From Nitratireductor indicus C115 (lineage in GTDB: Bacteria; Pseudomonadota; Alphaproteobacteria; Rhizobiales; Rhizobiaceae), in NCBI RefSeq assembly GCF_000300515.1, contig NZ_AMSI01000001.1, positions 248,001-312,000 of the forward strand: a stretch of 64,000 bases of DNA. The letters run 5' to 3'. The first letter of the stretch is position 1. Every line of letters begins with the position of its first letter. The notes under the pieces are model-generated. The model was not told where the DNA came from. It saw only the letters and a list, made by a program, of their open reading frames with translations, and ran no database searches. The position numbers and the translations under genes are program-made. Below are positions 19,249 to 27,868 of this stretch, piece by piece.

Positions 19249-19962
19249 CTAGTCGTAGGTCACTTCGCGGTTCGACTTGAACCCGTCCGAGACCTTCCGT
19301 CCCGTGTAGTCGGAAATGGCGGCGTCGCTGCGGTCCGCGTGGATCGGCGTCTGCTTACGCGGCCCGAGGAAATCGTTCGGATTGGCGACCTGTGCCGCCA
19401 GATTGTTCTGATAGGAGCATCCGAAATTCGCGTAATGCTTGTTGTCGGTCGTATCCAGGGCGTCCTTCGGCCAGCGACCGCACGGTCCCGTCGAGGCCTT
19501 CACCACCGGATAGGAGACACGGATCGGCGGGGACACATCCGGCGCAGGCGACTGGTAGGCCAGGATGGCGATCCGCTCTGCGGGAACCCCGCGGGCCTGC
19601 ATGAGGCGCGAGAAATCCGAGGCCACGCTGGAGGCCGCGAGTTCGTTCGCTGAGCCTGCCGGCACGAGCATGGTCACTGTGCCGCCGGAACGGCGGTCGT
19701 ATCCGTCCAGAAAGCCGGCCAGAGTTGCGGCCTGATCGCGAGACATCTTGCGGATGGAGGCGCCCACCGGCAGGTCGATCTGCTCGGAGGATTCCGAAAC
19801 GACGATGGGATGGTTGGTTCGGTAGTCGTCCGGCACCGAGCCGACAATCACCGAGTCCCTTTTGGCAAAGGTGCATCCCGAAAGAAGAAGAGCGGCCGTC
19901 AAAGCGATCAAAGGCCCTTTGATCTTGAGGCGGACAGCTTCCGAATGGTCAATTGTCTTCAT
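19249..19962 (-). CDS. cpaD: Pilus assembly lipoprotein CpaD
   Basis: A 237-residue protein with a lipobox (ALLLSGC, Cys30) and a CpaD-type domain (PVGASIRKMSRDQAATLAGFLDGY; GCSYQNNLAAQVANPNDFLGPR). It associates with the secretin CpaC at the outer membrane. The start is ambiguous: ATG 19962 has GGGGGTGG upstream, but in-frame ATGs at 19977 and 19989 and a GTG at 20007 that overlaps the cpaC stop are possible. Confidence 0.88.
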   Translation of the reverse strand: MKTIDHSEAVRLKIKGPLIALTAALLLSGCTFAKRDSVIVGSVPDDYRTNHPIVVSESSEQIDLPVGASIRKMSRDQAATLAGFLDGYDRRSGGTVTMLVPAGSANELAASSVASDFSRLMQARGVPAERIAILAYQSPAPDVSPPIRVSYPVVKASTGPCGRWPKDALDTTDNKHYANFGCSYQNNLAAQVANPNDFLGPRKQTPIHADRSDAAISDYTGRKVSDGFKSNREVTYD

Positions 19963-20003
19963 AACCACCCCCGACATAGCCCCCGACATGGCTGATCCCC
20001 CGC

Positions 20004-21590
20004 TCACTTGTAGATGTAGCCGACAACGCCGTGGTAACGGCCATTGGGCAGATTGGTTTTCATCGTTCCGTAGACGCGGTTCACCCGGCCAAGGAACATG
20101 CCGGCGCCGTCGCTGGCCGGGGTGAAATTGTCGTCCGGCTTGGCCAGTGCCGTGCGCGCGCTCGGCTTGGAGAGATAGGGCGTCACGATGATGACGAGTT
20201 CGGTTTCGTTGCGTACGAAGTCGCGGCTACGGAAGAGCGAGCCGAGCACGGGCAGCTTGGAAAGCCCGGGTGTTCCGCTGAAGGCCTGTCGCACGTCGTC
20301 CTGCACAAGGCCGGCGATCATCATCGATCCGCCGGACGGCAGTTCCACCGTCGTGTCTGCAAGGCGCTTGCGGATTGAGATGAAGTTCATGCCGTTCAGG
20401 AACGATCCACCAGAAGTGAAGCCGCCTTCCATGGGAACGCCGCCACGCATCGTCGGCTCCGAAACCTGGGTTCGGATTTTCAGGGAGATACGGCCCTGCG
20501 TAAGGACGGTCGGCTGGAACTCCAGGCCGATGCCGTATTCGATCTGCTTGATGGTATATTTCGTGCCATTCTCGTCGACCTCGCGTTCGTCCACGAGATT
20601 GAACTCGCCGCCCACGCGGAACGTGGCCTTCTCGCCCGAAACGGCGGTGAGCGCCGGCTCGGCCAGCGTGCGCATAACGCCAGCCTGTTCCATCGCGTTC
20701 AGATATCCGCTGATGATCGAGTTGCCCGAGGCACCGACCTTCAGTCGGCTGTTGGATAAGGATTTGCCCAGGAGGAACGGATTCTCGGTCAATGCCCCCC
20801 AGGAAATGCCATCGACGCTTCCCTGACCGAGCATGTTCACGCCGAGCTGCTTCATCACATCCCGGCTGACTTCTGCGACTGTCACCTTCAGCGTCACCTG
20901 ATCCTCGCCGAGGATCTGGAGCATGTTGATGATCCTGCTTTCCTGGCGCTTTTCATCCGGGTTGTTGATCGCGACGCCACCGCCATCGGTGGGGGCGGAA
21001 GCGCTCTGCGAATATTGTCCGGTCGTGGCTTCACCGCCGGTCACGAACATCTGTGCGATGTCCTTGGCGCGCGATGCATCGAGCGGCGTTTCAACCGTGC
21101 CGGTCAACACGACGTTGTCGTTGATCAGTTCGACCTGAATGTCCGAGTTCGGAATGAAGCGTTTCAGATAGTCTTCAAGGCCCGCAACATCGCGTTCCAC
21201 CGCGACATCCAGGCTGGCGATCTGTTCGCCATTGGGGCCGAACACGAAGATATTGGTCTCGCCGACCTGCTTGCCGAACAGATAGATGCGCCGCGCCGTA
21301 CGCGTCACCGCATCTGCGACGGCGGGATTGGCCACCAGAATGTCATAGGCGTCGCTTGGCAGGTCCACCACCAGCGACTTGTTGAGCCCGAGCTTGACCC
21401 GCTGACCGGAGGTCTTGGCGCTCTGGGCCTTGATGATCTTCTGGTCCGCGAAAGCCTCGCTCACGGGTGCGGCTGCGGTGATGAGAAGAGCGGTCGCGCA
21501 GCCCAGAAGCAGGCGCGCTGCAAGCCTCTCGCGCTGTGTCTTGCACGGAGCTGTTCTCGTCACAGAGAAGGTGTTCTTCGGCAAACTCAT
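20004..21590 (-). CDS. cpaC: Pilus secretin CpaC (RcpA)
   Basis: A 528-residue outer-membrane secretin of the type II/III family. It has a signal peptide, an N-terminal pilus-assembly domain (VKLGLNKSLVVDLPSDAYDI; ANPAVADAV), a BON-like segment (NDNVVLTGTVETPLDA), and a C-terminal secretin domain with VPVLGSLFRSRDF-type ending (KLPVLGSLFRSRDFVRNETE). It forms the gated pore for the Flp pilus. The first domain is duplicated in a stand-alone protein at 23791-24228. Its start overlaps the cpaB stop by 4 nt. Confidence 0.94.
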   Translation of the reverse strand: MSLPKNTFSVTRTAPCKTQRERLAARLLLGCATALLITAAAPVSEAFADQKIIKAQSAKTSGQRVKLGLNKSLVVDLPSDAYDILVANPAVADAVTRTARRIYLFGKQVGETNIFVFGPNGEQIASLDVAVERDVAGLEDYLKRFIPNSDIQVELINDNVVLTGTVETPLDASRAKDIAQMFVTGGEATTGQYSQSASAPTDGGGVAINNPDEKRQESRIINMLQILGEDQVTLKVTVAEVSRDVMKQLGVNMLGQGSVDGISWGALTENPFLLGKSLSNSRLKVGASGNSIISGYLNAMEQAGVMRTLAEPALTAVSGEKATFRVGGEFNLVDEREVDENGTKYTIKQIEYGIGLEFQPTVLTQGRISLKIRTQVSEPTMRGGVPMEGGFTSGGSFLNGMNFISIRKRLADTTVELPSGGSMMIAGLVQDDVRQAFSGTPGLSKLPVLGSLFRSRDFVRNETELVIIVTPYLSKPSARTALAKPDDNFTPASDGAGMFLGRVNRVYGTMKTNLPNGRYHGVVGYIYK

Positions 21591-22399
21591 TTGCGGGTCC
21601 CCACTTCGCTCACCTGGCCCGACTTGATCAGGCGTATGCTGTTGCCCCGTCCGGCGCCCGAAACCAGATAAGAGCCTTCGTTCGTAACAGGCTCGTTTGT
21701 GTCGGTGATTGCTCTCAGCGAAAGGGTCAGCCTGTCGGCCATCTGCTGCGCCACGGTGATGATTTCAGCCTGTTCCGGCGTGAGTTCGAGGGTGGCGGTC
21801 TCGCCGACCTTGACGCGGCGGCCTTCCTCATCTTCCTGGATCGTCTGATCGATCGCCAGAACCTTGATGTTCTTGAGAATGGTCTCGGTGATGAACCCGC
21901 CGGTACTCACGGCTTCCTGCTGGCGGCGCGTCATGATCACGTCGACGAAATCGTTCGGCAGGATAAAGCCGCCGGCCGAAGTGTCGGCAGCGATCTGGGT
22001 TGCGACCGCACGCTTGCCCGAGGGCAGGATCGCGGACATGAAGCTGATGCCTTCGCCGATCAGCTTGGAGCGTCGCAGCGGCTCGCCCGAATAGAGCGCC
22101 ACACGGGCGATCGAGCTGTTGAGCTCTTCAAGCGCCTGCGGGCTCTGGTCGCGGGTGATGAAATTGGCGTTCACATTGTCTGCAGGCCAGGGTTCCCAGC
22201 GTAACGAACCATTCAGTTCGCTGCCCATGGTGACGTCCTGGCCCAGGACCAGAACATCCGTCATCCGGACTTCTGGCTTTTGGGGCCCTGTGTCGGCCAC
22301 AGGTTGCGGCTTCGGCGCAGTCAGATTCTTGGCCACGTAACCGGCGCCCAGCGCAGCCATGACGGCCACGCCCAAAATGACGATCCGGGATTTGCTCAT
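21587..22399 (-). CDS. cpaB: Flp pilus assembly protein CpaB (RcpC)
   Basis: A 270-residue periplasmic protein with an N-terminal membrane anchor (SKSRIVILGVAVMAALGAGY) and SAF/RcpC domains (VLVLGQDVTMGSELN; ILPSGKRAVATQI; GFILPNDFVDVIMTR). It supports secretin assembly. The ATG at 22399 has GAGGGGCG eight bases upstream. It heads the long cpaB-C-D-E-F-tadB-tadC unit. Confidence 0.93.
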   Translation of the reverse strand: MSKSRIVILGVAVMAALGAGYVAKNLTAPKPQPVADTGPQKPEVRMTDVLVLGQDVTMGSELNGSLRWEPWPADNVNANFITRDQSPQALEELNSSIARVALYSGEPLRRSKLIGEGISFMSAILPSGKRAVATQIAADTSAGGFILPNDFVDVIMTRRQQEAVSTGGFITETILKNIKVLAIDQTIQEDEEGRRVKVGETATLELTPEQAEIITVAQQMADRLTLSLRAITDTNEPVTNEGSYLVSGAGRGNSIRLIKSGQVSEVGTRK

Positions 22400-22463
22400 A
22401 CCACGCCCCTCGCACTCGGATTCCCTTGCGTGATCGGGAGAATGGAGCGGCAATCGTCAAATT

Positions 22464-22471
22464 ATGGTTAA
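22464..22471 (-). promoter_or_regulatory. CtrA-type octamer upstream of cpaB
   Basis: On the minus strand this reads TTAACCAT, identical to an eight-base CtrA element described in Caulobacter, about 65 nt before the cpaB start. One short match is weak on its own; other CtrA-like sites occur in the same locus. Confidence 0.3.
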
Positions 22472-22540
22472 CGACGGACTTACGAACGTGATTAATCGAA
22501 AGTTTCTCGCGCTATCGTTGTATCGCTCCGCAGCTCCGTG

Positions 22541-22584
22541 GCGCAAAAGGAAAGCGGCGCTCTCCCGTCATGGAAGAGCGCCGC
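22541..22584 (-). terminator. Terminator after cpaA
   Basis: GCGGCGCTCT (22554-22563) and AGAGCGCCGC (22575-22584) form a perfect 10-bp stem. On the minus strand it is followed by TTTCCTTTTG. It lies 30 nt after the cpaA stop and before cpaB, so it separates cpaA from the cpaB unit. Confidence 0.8.
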
Positions 22585-22614
22585 GGATGGTTCCTTTGAG
22601 GCCTGGGCCAGTGC

Positions 22615-23136
22615 TCAGAAAGCCGAGACCTTTTCGATGGCCCACTGCGTCAGCGGAGATTGCGGGAAGGCCAGGAGCCCCGCGACGCCGAGCGCGATCC
22701 CATAGGGAACGCCCACCTTGGTGTTGGCGAAGTGTTTTAGAAAGAGATTGTTCCCGCCGATCAGGGATAGCGGCGAGTTTCGGAAGGAAAGGATCGCCAG
22801 CGTCAGCGCGCCTCCGACAACCGATGCCAATGCGAGATATTCCACCAGAGCAGGCGAAAACCCGAACCAGATGGAGGTTGCCGCTATCAGCTTGGCATCG
22901 CCACCGCCCATGCCCCCGATTGCGAACAGCGCGAAGGTGACCGCAAGCACCGCTGCCACCGCAGCCAAGTGCAGCCCGATAGTGCTCCATGCCATGCCGG
23001 TAAAGGGCGCGATCACAAGAAAGGCAACGATCAGCAGGACCGAGACACGGTTGGCGATGGTCATCGACAGCATGTCGGAGACTGCCGCAAAGGCCATGCA
23101 GAAGGGAAAGATTACAAAGATCGCTGCTTCAAGCAT
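22615..23136 (-). CDS. cpaA: Prepilin peptidase CpaA (TadV)
   Basis: A 173-residue polytopic membrane aspartyl protease of the A24 family. The two catalytic aspartates are in AAVSDMLSMTIANR (first) and GGMGGGDAKLIAA (second, GGDAK). It removes the leader of the Flp pilin, most likely also those of the TadE-like pseudopilins. ATG 23136 is preferred over GTG 23148 since GGTGGGTGG lies just before it. It precedes its own terminator and follows flp on the same strand. Confidence 0.92.
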   Translation of the reverse strand: MLEAAIFVIFPFCMAFAAVSDMLSMTIANRVSVLLIVAFLVIAPFTGMAWSTIGLHLAAVAAVLAVTFALFAIGGMGGGDAKLIAATSIWFGFSPALVEYLALASVVGGALTLAILSFRNSPLSLIGGNNLFLKHFANTKVGVPYGIALGVAGLLAFPQSPLTQWAIEKVSAF

Positions 23137-23212
23137 CGCACCACCCACCTTGTTTATGGAAACTTCTTATCCCGCAGCCGCTTAAAACTTGGTTGAAGCG
23201 CCGTCGCCTTTC

Positions 23213-23251
23213 CGAAAACGAAAAGGGCCGCCCGCTTGTGGCGGACGGCCC
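23213..23251 (-). terminator. Terminator after flp
   Basis: GGGCCGCCCGC (23225-23235) and GCGGACGGCCC (23241-23251) form an 11-bp stem with one non-Watson-Crick pair; on the minus strand TTTTCGTTTTC follows. It lies 27 nt beyond the flp stop and can give abundant monocistronic pilin mRNA with limited read-through into cpaA. Confidence 0.9.
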
Positions 23252-23277
23252 TCAATCCGTATCGGATAAGCTTCCGA

Positions 23278-23445
23278 TTAGCCGGCGAGACCGGTGGAAA
23301 CGGAGCCGAAGGTGGTCTGCAGGGCGTCGCGAACGCCGGTGACGGCGGCGATGATGCCAACACCGATCAGGGCAGCCAGAAGGCCGTATTCGATCGCCGT
23401 GGCGCCGGACTCATCTTTCAGGAAACGTGCAACCAGATTAGCCAT
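23278..23445 (-). CDS. flp: Flp/Fap type IVb major pilin
   Basis: A 55-residue prepilin. The leader ends at Gly14 and the mature protein starts ATAIEYGLLAALIG, the Flp motif with Glu5-Tyr6; the rest is one hydrophobic helix and a short polar tail, giving about 41 residues after cleavage by CpaA. ATG 23445 has AGGAG eight bases upstream. It is the subunit of the Tad pilus, with its own terminator downstream and a long upstream region with CtrA-like sequences. Confidence 0.95.
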   Translation of the reverse strand: MANLVARFLKDESGATAIEYGLLAALIGVGIIAAVTGVRDALQTTFGSVSTGLAG

Positions 23446-23790
23446 GTGAAGTACTCCTCTTCCGCGTTGTTTTAACAGCAAGCCCGTCAACGTTTTGTCT
23501 GTGTTGATCGGATGAGCCGAACTTACGGGGAAGCTCTTTCAGCGGCCTTAAGAAACAGCATTACCAAAACCTTTCCTCGCCGAATGCTTGGCTTTGGTTA
23601 ATGCTCAACTAAGTGAAATCCCGCATTTTTAACGGGCCGGACACTGTTGGCGAGGTCACTTATATATAGAGTGTTTTATGCAGCCTTTGGTTGCTTTCGC
23701 GCTCTTGATGCATCGCTGCCTCTGCGGGTTTAACGCTTGGTTCACCAATCCGCTTCATAGTCTCTTCAGCTTGAACTGGGGAGCCGGGCA
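23446..23790. other. 345-nt divergent control region between flp and the pilus N-domain gene
   Basis: No gene is supported here. It is AT-richer than its surroundings and holds two CtrA-like near-matches: TTAA-N7-CTAA at 23598-23612 and TTAA-N7-TTCA at 23730-23744, each 7 of 8 to TTAA-N7-TTAA. The first lies about 150 nt upstream of flp, the second about 47 nt upstream of the gene at 23791. Confidence 0.5.
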
Positions 23791-24228
23791 ATGGGCCACG
23801 CTTTTTTTCACACGCGCGGAATGTTTCGTGTCGCAGCTTTCGCTGCGAGCCTGCTCGCCATGCCCACCGTTACCCTCGCGGATGTCGGTATCGAGGTGGT
23901 GATGAACCAGGCGAAGATCGTCAAGCTTTCACGGCCTGCCGATACGATCGTGATCGGCAATCCCGAAATCGCCGATGCGGCGGTTCAGGATGCAACCACC
24001 ATCGTTCTGACGGGCAAGGGTTTCGGCGTCACCAATATGGTGGTTCTCGATCTTGAAGGGCAGCCGATTGTCGATGAGCAGGTCACGGTGAGCCGCCAGG
24101 CGGTCCAGTCGGTTCGCATTTATCGCCGGGCGAACATCCAGACGCTTTCCTGCACGCCTTATTGTGAAAGCGCCTACAAGACCGATGCCGAGCGCACCTC
24201 CGAAACGGAAATGAACGCGAACCAGTAG
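23791..24228 (+). CDS. Stand-alone pilus assembly N-terminal domain protein
   Basis: A 145-residue exported protein: signal peptide (to about LADV, residue 31) and a single domain (KIVKLSRPADTIVIGNPEIADAA; VTNMVVLDLEG) matching the N-terminal domain of the CpaC secretin in this locus. No secretin pore domain follows; the C-terminal 30 residues carry a Cys pair (SCTPYCESAY). GGGGAG lies seven bases before ATG 23791; Met at 23821 is an alternative. It diverges from flp. It may help assemble or plug the secretin, which is inference. Confidence 0.8.
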   Translation: MGHAFFHTRGMFRVAAFAASLLAMPTVTLADVGIEVVMNQAKIVKLSRPADTIVIGNPEIADAAVQDATTIVLTGKGFGVTNMVVLDLEGQPIVDEQVTVSRQAVQSVRIYRRANIQTLSCTPYCESAYKTDAERTSETEMNANQ

Positions 24229-24367
24229 GCCCTCTGCGCATCCGCGCGATTGGCTTGGTTACCGAGTGCTTGCCGTCCGATGTAATTTTTGAGCATATCA
24301 AAAAACCGGACTGCAACCGGAACCCGCTATGGTTGAGCCAGAGTTCAACACCTTGCGGGAAGCGATT

Positions 24368-24916
24368 ATGGGCGTTCGGGGCGAAGATTCGGCGATTGGA
24401 AATCGCCGCGAGAGACGCATCTTCAGACATTTCATCAAGAACCGCGATGGCGTCACGGCTATCGAGTTCGCACTTCTTGCCATGCCGTTCTTTCTGTTGG
24501 TCTGCGCGATCATCGAGACTTGCATCGCCTTCGCTGCCCAGGAATTGATTTCAAACGCCACCGATGATGTGGCCCGTCAGTTCCGGACAGGACAGATCAC
24601 TGCTGCCAGCAATCTCAATGAAACGGCGTTGCGCAAGATGGTCTGCGATCGCATCTCCATCATGGTGTCGGATGAATGCCCCGGCCTGACCGTTGATCTA
24701 CGCCAGTTCGCGACCTTCGAGGAGGCCGCCAACACAGCCAGTTCCAGCTCCTTGTCCGCCCTGCAGCCCAAGGTCGACCTCGGGCCTGCGCTGACGAAGA
24801 ACATGCTGCGGGTCTATTATCGCTGGCCGATCATCACCAATCGCCTCGGCCAGAACCTGCCTGATGGCAAGATGCTGCTCTTTTCCGCCGCCACCTGGCA
24901 GAACGAACCCTTCTGA
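24368..24916 (+). CDS. TadE/TadG-family pseudopilin
   Basis: A 182-residue protein with a TadE-like N-terminus: short basic region, then KNRDGVTAIEFALLAMPFFL, a class III prepilin-like cleavage site (G then Glu5) and a membrane helix, followed by an extracytoplasmic domain. TadE-type minor pilins are processed by the same peptidase as Flp. An upstream ATG at 24329 is possible; 24368 has GGGA at a good distance. It is followed 29 nt later by a second protein of the same type. Confidence 0.82.
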   Translation: MGVRGEDSAIGNRRERRIFRHFIKNRDGVTAIEFALLAMPFFLLVCAIIETCIAFAAQELISNATDDVARQFRTGQITAASNLNETALRKMVCDRISIMVSDECPGLTVDLRQFATFEEAANTASSSSLSALQPKVDLGPALTKNMLRVYYRWPIITNRLGQNLPDGKMLLFSAATWQNEPF

Positions 24917-24945
24917 CAAAGCCCGTTGTTTCAGGAACAAGAACG

Positions 24946-25575
24946 ATGAAGAACATTTCAATCTTGCCGGCGGGTGAAAAGGGGATCTTCTCGACCCTGC
25001 GCCGTTTCATGAGTGACCGCCGTGGCGTTGCCGCTATCGAATTCGTCATCGTGGCGCCAATCCTGTTCGGGCTTTATTTTCTGACGCTCGAATTCGCCCA
25101 GGCCATCGACACCAACAAGAAGGTCGCGCGCATTGGCAGCATGGTCGGGGATCTGGTCGCCCAGCAGCCATCCATCACCAAGAACGAGATCGACGCGATC
25201 ATGAAGATCGGCGGTGCGTTGCTCGTGCCCTATAACCGCTCGCAGCCGGAAGTGGTCATCACGGCAATCGAGGTGACCAACGAGCCTACGCCCAAGGTCA
25301 AGGTCGTCTGGTCGCGCAAGATGGTGGCCGGCACTGCGGGGAACGCCCTGGCCGCCGGGAGCATCACCACCATTCCGGAAGATCTCCGGATCCCCGGCGC
25401 GTTTTACATCCGTGCGACGGCGGATATCGGCTACAAGCCCATCCTCACCTATTCTTCGGAAGGTAAGGAAGGCATGGGCCTGATGGCCATGACCGGGTTG
25501 CAGAACCTGAAAATGAGCGAAAGCTATTTTCTGCGGCCTCGCATGAACAACAGCATCGCCTGCACGGATTGCTAG
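24946..25575 (+). CDS. TadE/TadG-family pseudopilin, second gene
   Basis: A 209-residue protein. MSDRRGVAAIEFVIVAPILF is the TadE-type processing and membrane motif (Gly before VAAIEF), followed by an extracytoplasmic region and a C-terminal Cys pair (SIACTDC). Probably co-transcribed with the gene at 24368. A VWA-containing long TadG is not present in this window. The two genes presumably supply minor pilins for initiation of the Flp pilus. Confidence 0.84.
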   Translation: MKNISILPAGEKGIFSTLRRFMSDRRGVAAIEFVIVAPILFGLYFLTLEFAQAIDTNKKVARIGSMVGDLVAQQPSITKNEIDAIMKIGGALLVPYNRSQPEVVITAIEVTNEPTPKVKVVWSRKMVAGTAGNALAAGSITTIPEDLRIPGAFYIRATADIGYKPILTYSSEGKEGMGLMAMTGLQNLKMSESYFLRPRMNNSIACTDC

Positions 25576-25576
25576 C

Positions 25577-25612
25577 ATTCAACCATCAGGCGGCTTTGCC
25601 TGACGGTTGAAT
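25577..25612. terminator. Hairpin after the pseudopilin pair
   Basis: ATTCAACCATCAGGC and GCCTGACGGTTGAAT form a 15-bp stem with one mismatch around a 6-nt loop, directly after the stop at 25575. There is no clear T run. Its TCAGGC core resembles the inner stem of the intergenic repeats at 31735, 37119 and 63255, so it may be a diverged repeat acting as terminator. Confidence 0.55.
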
Positions 25613-25752
25613 GTGAAAACGCAGTGAGACGGAACGCCATGGGTGAAGACCAACCCATGGCGTTCTGACGTTGCGCGGCCATTCCACTCATTCCACCCGG
25701 TGGCAAAATGCTCTATGTCTGACCTGACATCTCGAAATACTGTCTGGGTCCC

Positions 25753-26985
25753 ATGGCGCGCGCATTTCTCTTCGTTCTTGATTCCTTTGGCATCGGCCAT
25801 GCACCCGATGCGGCAGCTTTTGCAAACGAGGGGGCCGACACATTCGGCCATATTGCACAGGCCTGTGCGGAAGGCAGGGGCGACCGTCCGGGTTTGCGCC
25901 AGGGACCGTTGCTTCTGCCGCACTTGCGTGCGCTCGGGCTATCCCATGCTGCGGCGATCGCTGCCGGGCACGATGTTGCGCATCTGCCGTCCGCGACGGG
26001 ATTCTATGGAGCGGCCTGCGAGACCTCGCGCGGAAAGGACACGCCTTCCGGTCATTGGGAAATCGCCGGCGTTCCGGTGCCTTTCGACTGGGGATATTTT
26101 CCCGAAACCGAGCCGACCTTTCCCAGGAGCCTGACCGACGCGATTGTCGAGAAAGCGGCGCTGCCCGGAATTCTGGGAAATTGCCATGCCTCGGGAACCG
26201 AGATCATAGCCCGTCTTGGCGAGGAGCATATCCGCACAGGCAAGCCCATCTGCTACACCTCCGCCGATTCCGTCTTTCAGATTGCCGCCCACGAGGAACA
26301 TTTTGGCCTGGAACGGCTCTATCAGCTTTGTGAACTGGTGCGTGTTCTGGTCGATCCGCTGAATATCGGCCGGGTCATCGCCCGTCCTTTCCTTGGCGAA
26401 AGCGCAGAAAACTTCGAGCGGACCGCCAACCGTCGCGACTATGCGGTTCCCCCACCCGAGCCGACCCTGCTCGACCGTGTGGAGGCGGCAGGCGGACGTG
26501 TTTTCGGCATAGGCAAGATCGGTGATATTTTCGCGCATCAGGGCGTCAGCGAAGTACGCAAGGCAGCTGGGAATATGGCGCTGTTCGAGGCAAGCCTGAA
26601 GGCGATGAGAGAGGCGCGGGACGGTGACCTGGTGTTCGCCAATTTCGTTGACTTCGATTCTCTTTATGGCCACCGGCGCGATGTGCCGGGCTATGCTGCC
26701 GCGCTGGAGGCTTTTGATCGCAAGCTGCCGGAGGCGCTGACGCTTCTGCAGGAAGGCGACATGTTGGTCCTGACTGCGGATCACGGTTGCGATCCAACCT
26801 GGAGCGGTTCCGACCATACGCGCGAATGCGTGCCGGTGGTGGGCATGGCGCCCGGCTTGCGAGGCGGATCGGTTGGCCTGCGTCGCACCTTTGCCGATAT
26901 GGGCGAGACGGTTGCCGAACATCTCGGGATTCCGCGCGGGCCGCATGGCATATCCTTCCTCGGTGGACTGGCACCCGATGCCTGA
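25753..26985 (+). CDS. deoB: Phosphopentomutase
   Basis: A 410-residue enzyme of the alkaline phosphatase superfamily interconverting (deoxy)ribose 1- and 5-phosphate in nucleoside salvage. Motifs: [20 protein letters not shown] (metal Asp), [11 protein letters not shown] (catalytic Thr), and the metal sites [18 protein letters not shown]. Full length (about 400). The stop lies inside the first codons of mutM, so the two are translated as a coupled pair; I see no metabolic link. Confidence 0.95.
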   Translation: MARAFLFVLDSFGIGHAPDAAAFANEGADTFGHIAQACAEGRGDRPGLRQGPLLLPHLRALGLSHAAAIAAGHDVAHLPSATGFYGAACETSRGKDTPSGHWEIAGVPVPFDWGYFPETEPTFPRSLTDAIVEKAALPGILGNCHASGTEIIARLGEEHIRTGKPICYTSADSVFQIAAHEEHFGLERLYQLCELVRVLVDPLNIGRVIARPFLGESAENFERTANRRDYAVPPPEPTLLDRVEAAGGRVFGIGKIGDIFAHQGVSEVRKAAGNMALFEASLKAMREARDGDLVFANFVDFDSLYGHRRDVPGYAAALEAFDRKLPEALTLLQEGDMLVLTADHGCDPTWSGSDHTRECVPVVGMAPGLRGGSVGLRRTFADMGETVAEHLGIPRGPHGISFLGGLAPDA

Positions 26986-27868
26986 ACTGCCGGAGGTCGA
27001 GACGGTCCGGCGCGGCCTGCAGCCGGTCATGGAGGGGGCCCGGATACGCAGTGTCGAATTGCGTCGCCCCAACCTGCGTTTCCCGTTTCCCGAGGATTTC
27101 GCAAAGCGGCTGGAAAACCGCAGGATCATCGCGCTCGGGCGCCGGGCCAAATATCTTTTGATGCACATCGAGACGGCGGATGCCGTGATTTGTCATCTGG
27201 GCATGTCTGGCTCTTTCCGCATCGAGCGTGAAGGGGGCACCGAGACGCCGGGGGATTTTCACCACGAGCGTTCCAAGGCCGAAAAGCACGATCACGCCAT
27301 CTTTCATCTCGAAGGCGCAGACGGTTCTGCGTTGCGCGTGATTTACAACGATCCGCGCCGCTTTGGTTTCATGCTTCTGCATGATGAGGGCACGCTGGAT
27401 AGCCACCCTCTGCTTTCAGGGCTTGGTGTGGAGCCGACCGGAAATGTTCTCGACGGCGCGCATCTTTCTGAGCTTCTGAAGGGGCGCAACACGCCGCTCA
27501 AATCCGCATTGATGGATCAGCGGCTGGTGGCCGGTCTTGGCAATATCTATGTCTGCGAAGCTTTATGGCGAGCAGGCTTATCGCCGAAGCGGGCTGCGCG
27601 CACCATCGTTGCGGAGCGGGGCGTTTCAAAGCGGGCTCTGCTGTTGGCGGAGGCCATTCGTTCCGTGATCGCCGAAGCCATCGCTGCCGGCGGGTCTTCA
27701 CTAAAGGATTACGTGCAGGCCGACGGGTCTCTGGGCTATTTTCAGCATACGTTCAATGTCTATGACCGGGAGGGACAGCCGTGCCGCCGGGAGGGATGTG
27801 GAGGAACGGTGCAGCGTATCGTTCAGGCAGGCCGGTCGACCTTTTATTGTCCGTCCTGTCAGCGTTGA
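26978..27868 (+). CDS. mutM: Formamidopyrimidine-DNA glycosylase (Fpg)
   Basis: A 296-residue bifunctional glycosylase/AP lyase removing 8-oxoguanine and formamidopyrimidines from DNA. After Met1 come catalytic Pro2 and Glu3 ([14 protein letters not shown]), with the C-terminal zinc finger CRREGCGG...FYCPSCQR and the H2TH region [18 protein letters not shown]. The ATG at 26978 is required since Pro2 must be N-terminal after Met removal. It overlaps deoB by 8 nt. Downstream are three palindromic repeats. Confidence 0.96.
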   Translation: MPELPEVETVRRGLQPVMEGARIRSVELRRPNLRFPFPEDFAKRLENRRIIALGRRAKYLLMHIETADAVICHLGMSGSFRIEREGGTETPGDFHHERSKAEKHDHAIFHLEGADGSALRVIYNDPRRFGFMLLHDEGTLDSHPLLSGLGVEPTGNVLDGAHLSELLKGRNTPLKSALMDQRLVAGLGNIYVCEALWRAGLSPKRAARTIVAERGVSKRALLLAEAIRSVIAEAIAAGGSSLKDYVQADGSLGYFQHTFNVYDREGQPCRREGCGGTVQRIVQAGRSTFYCPSCQR

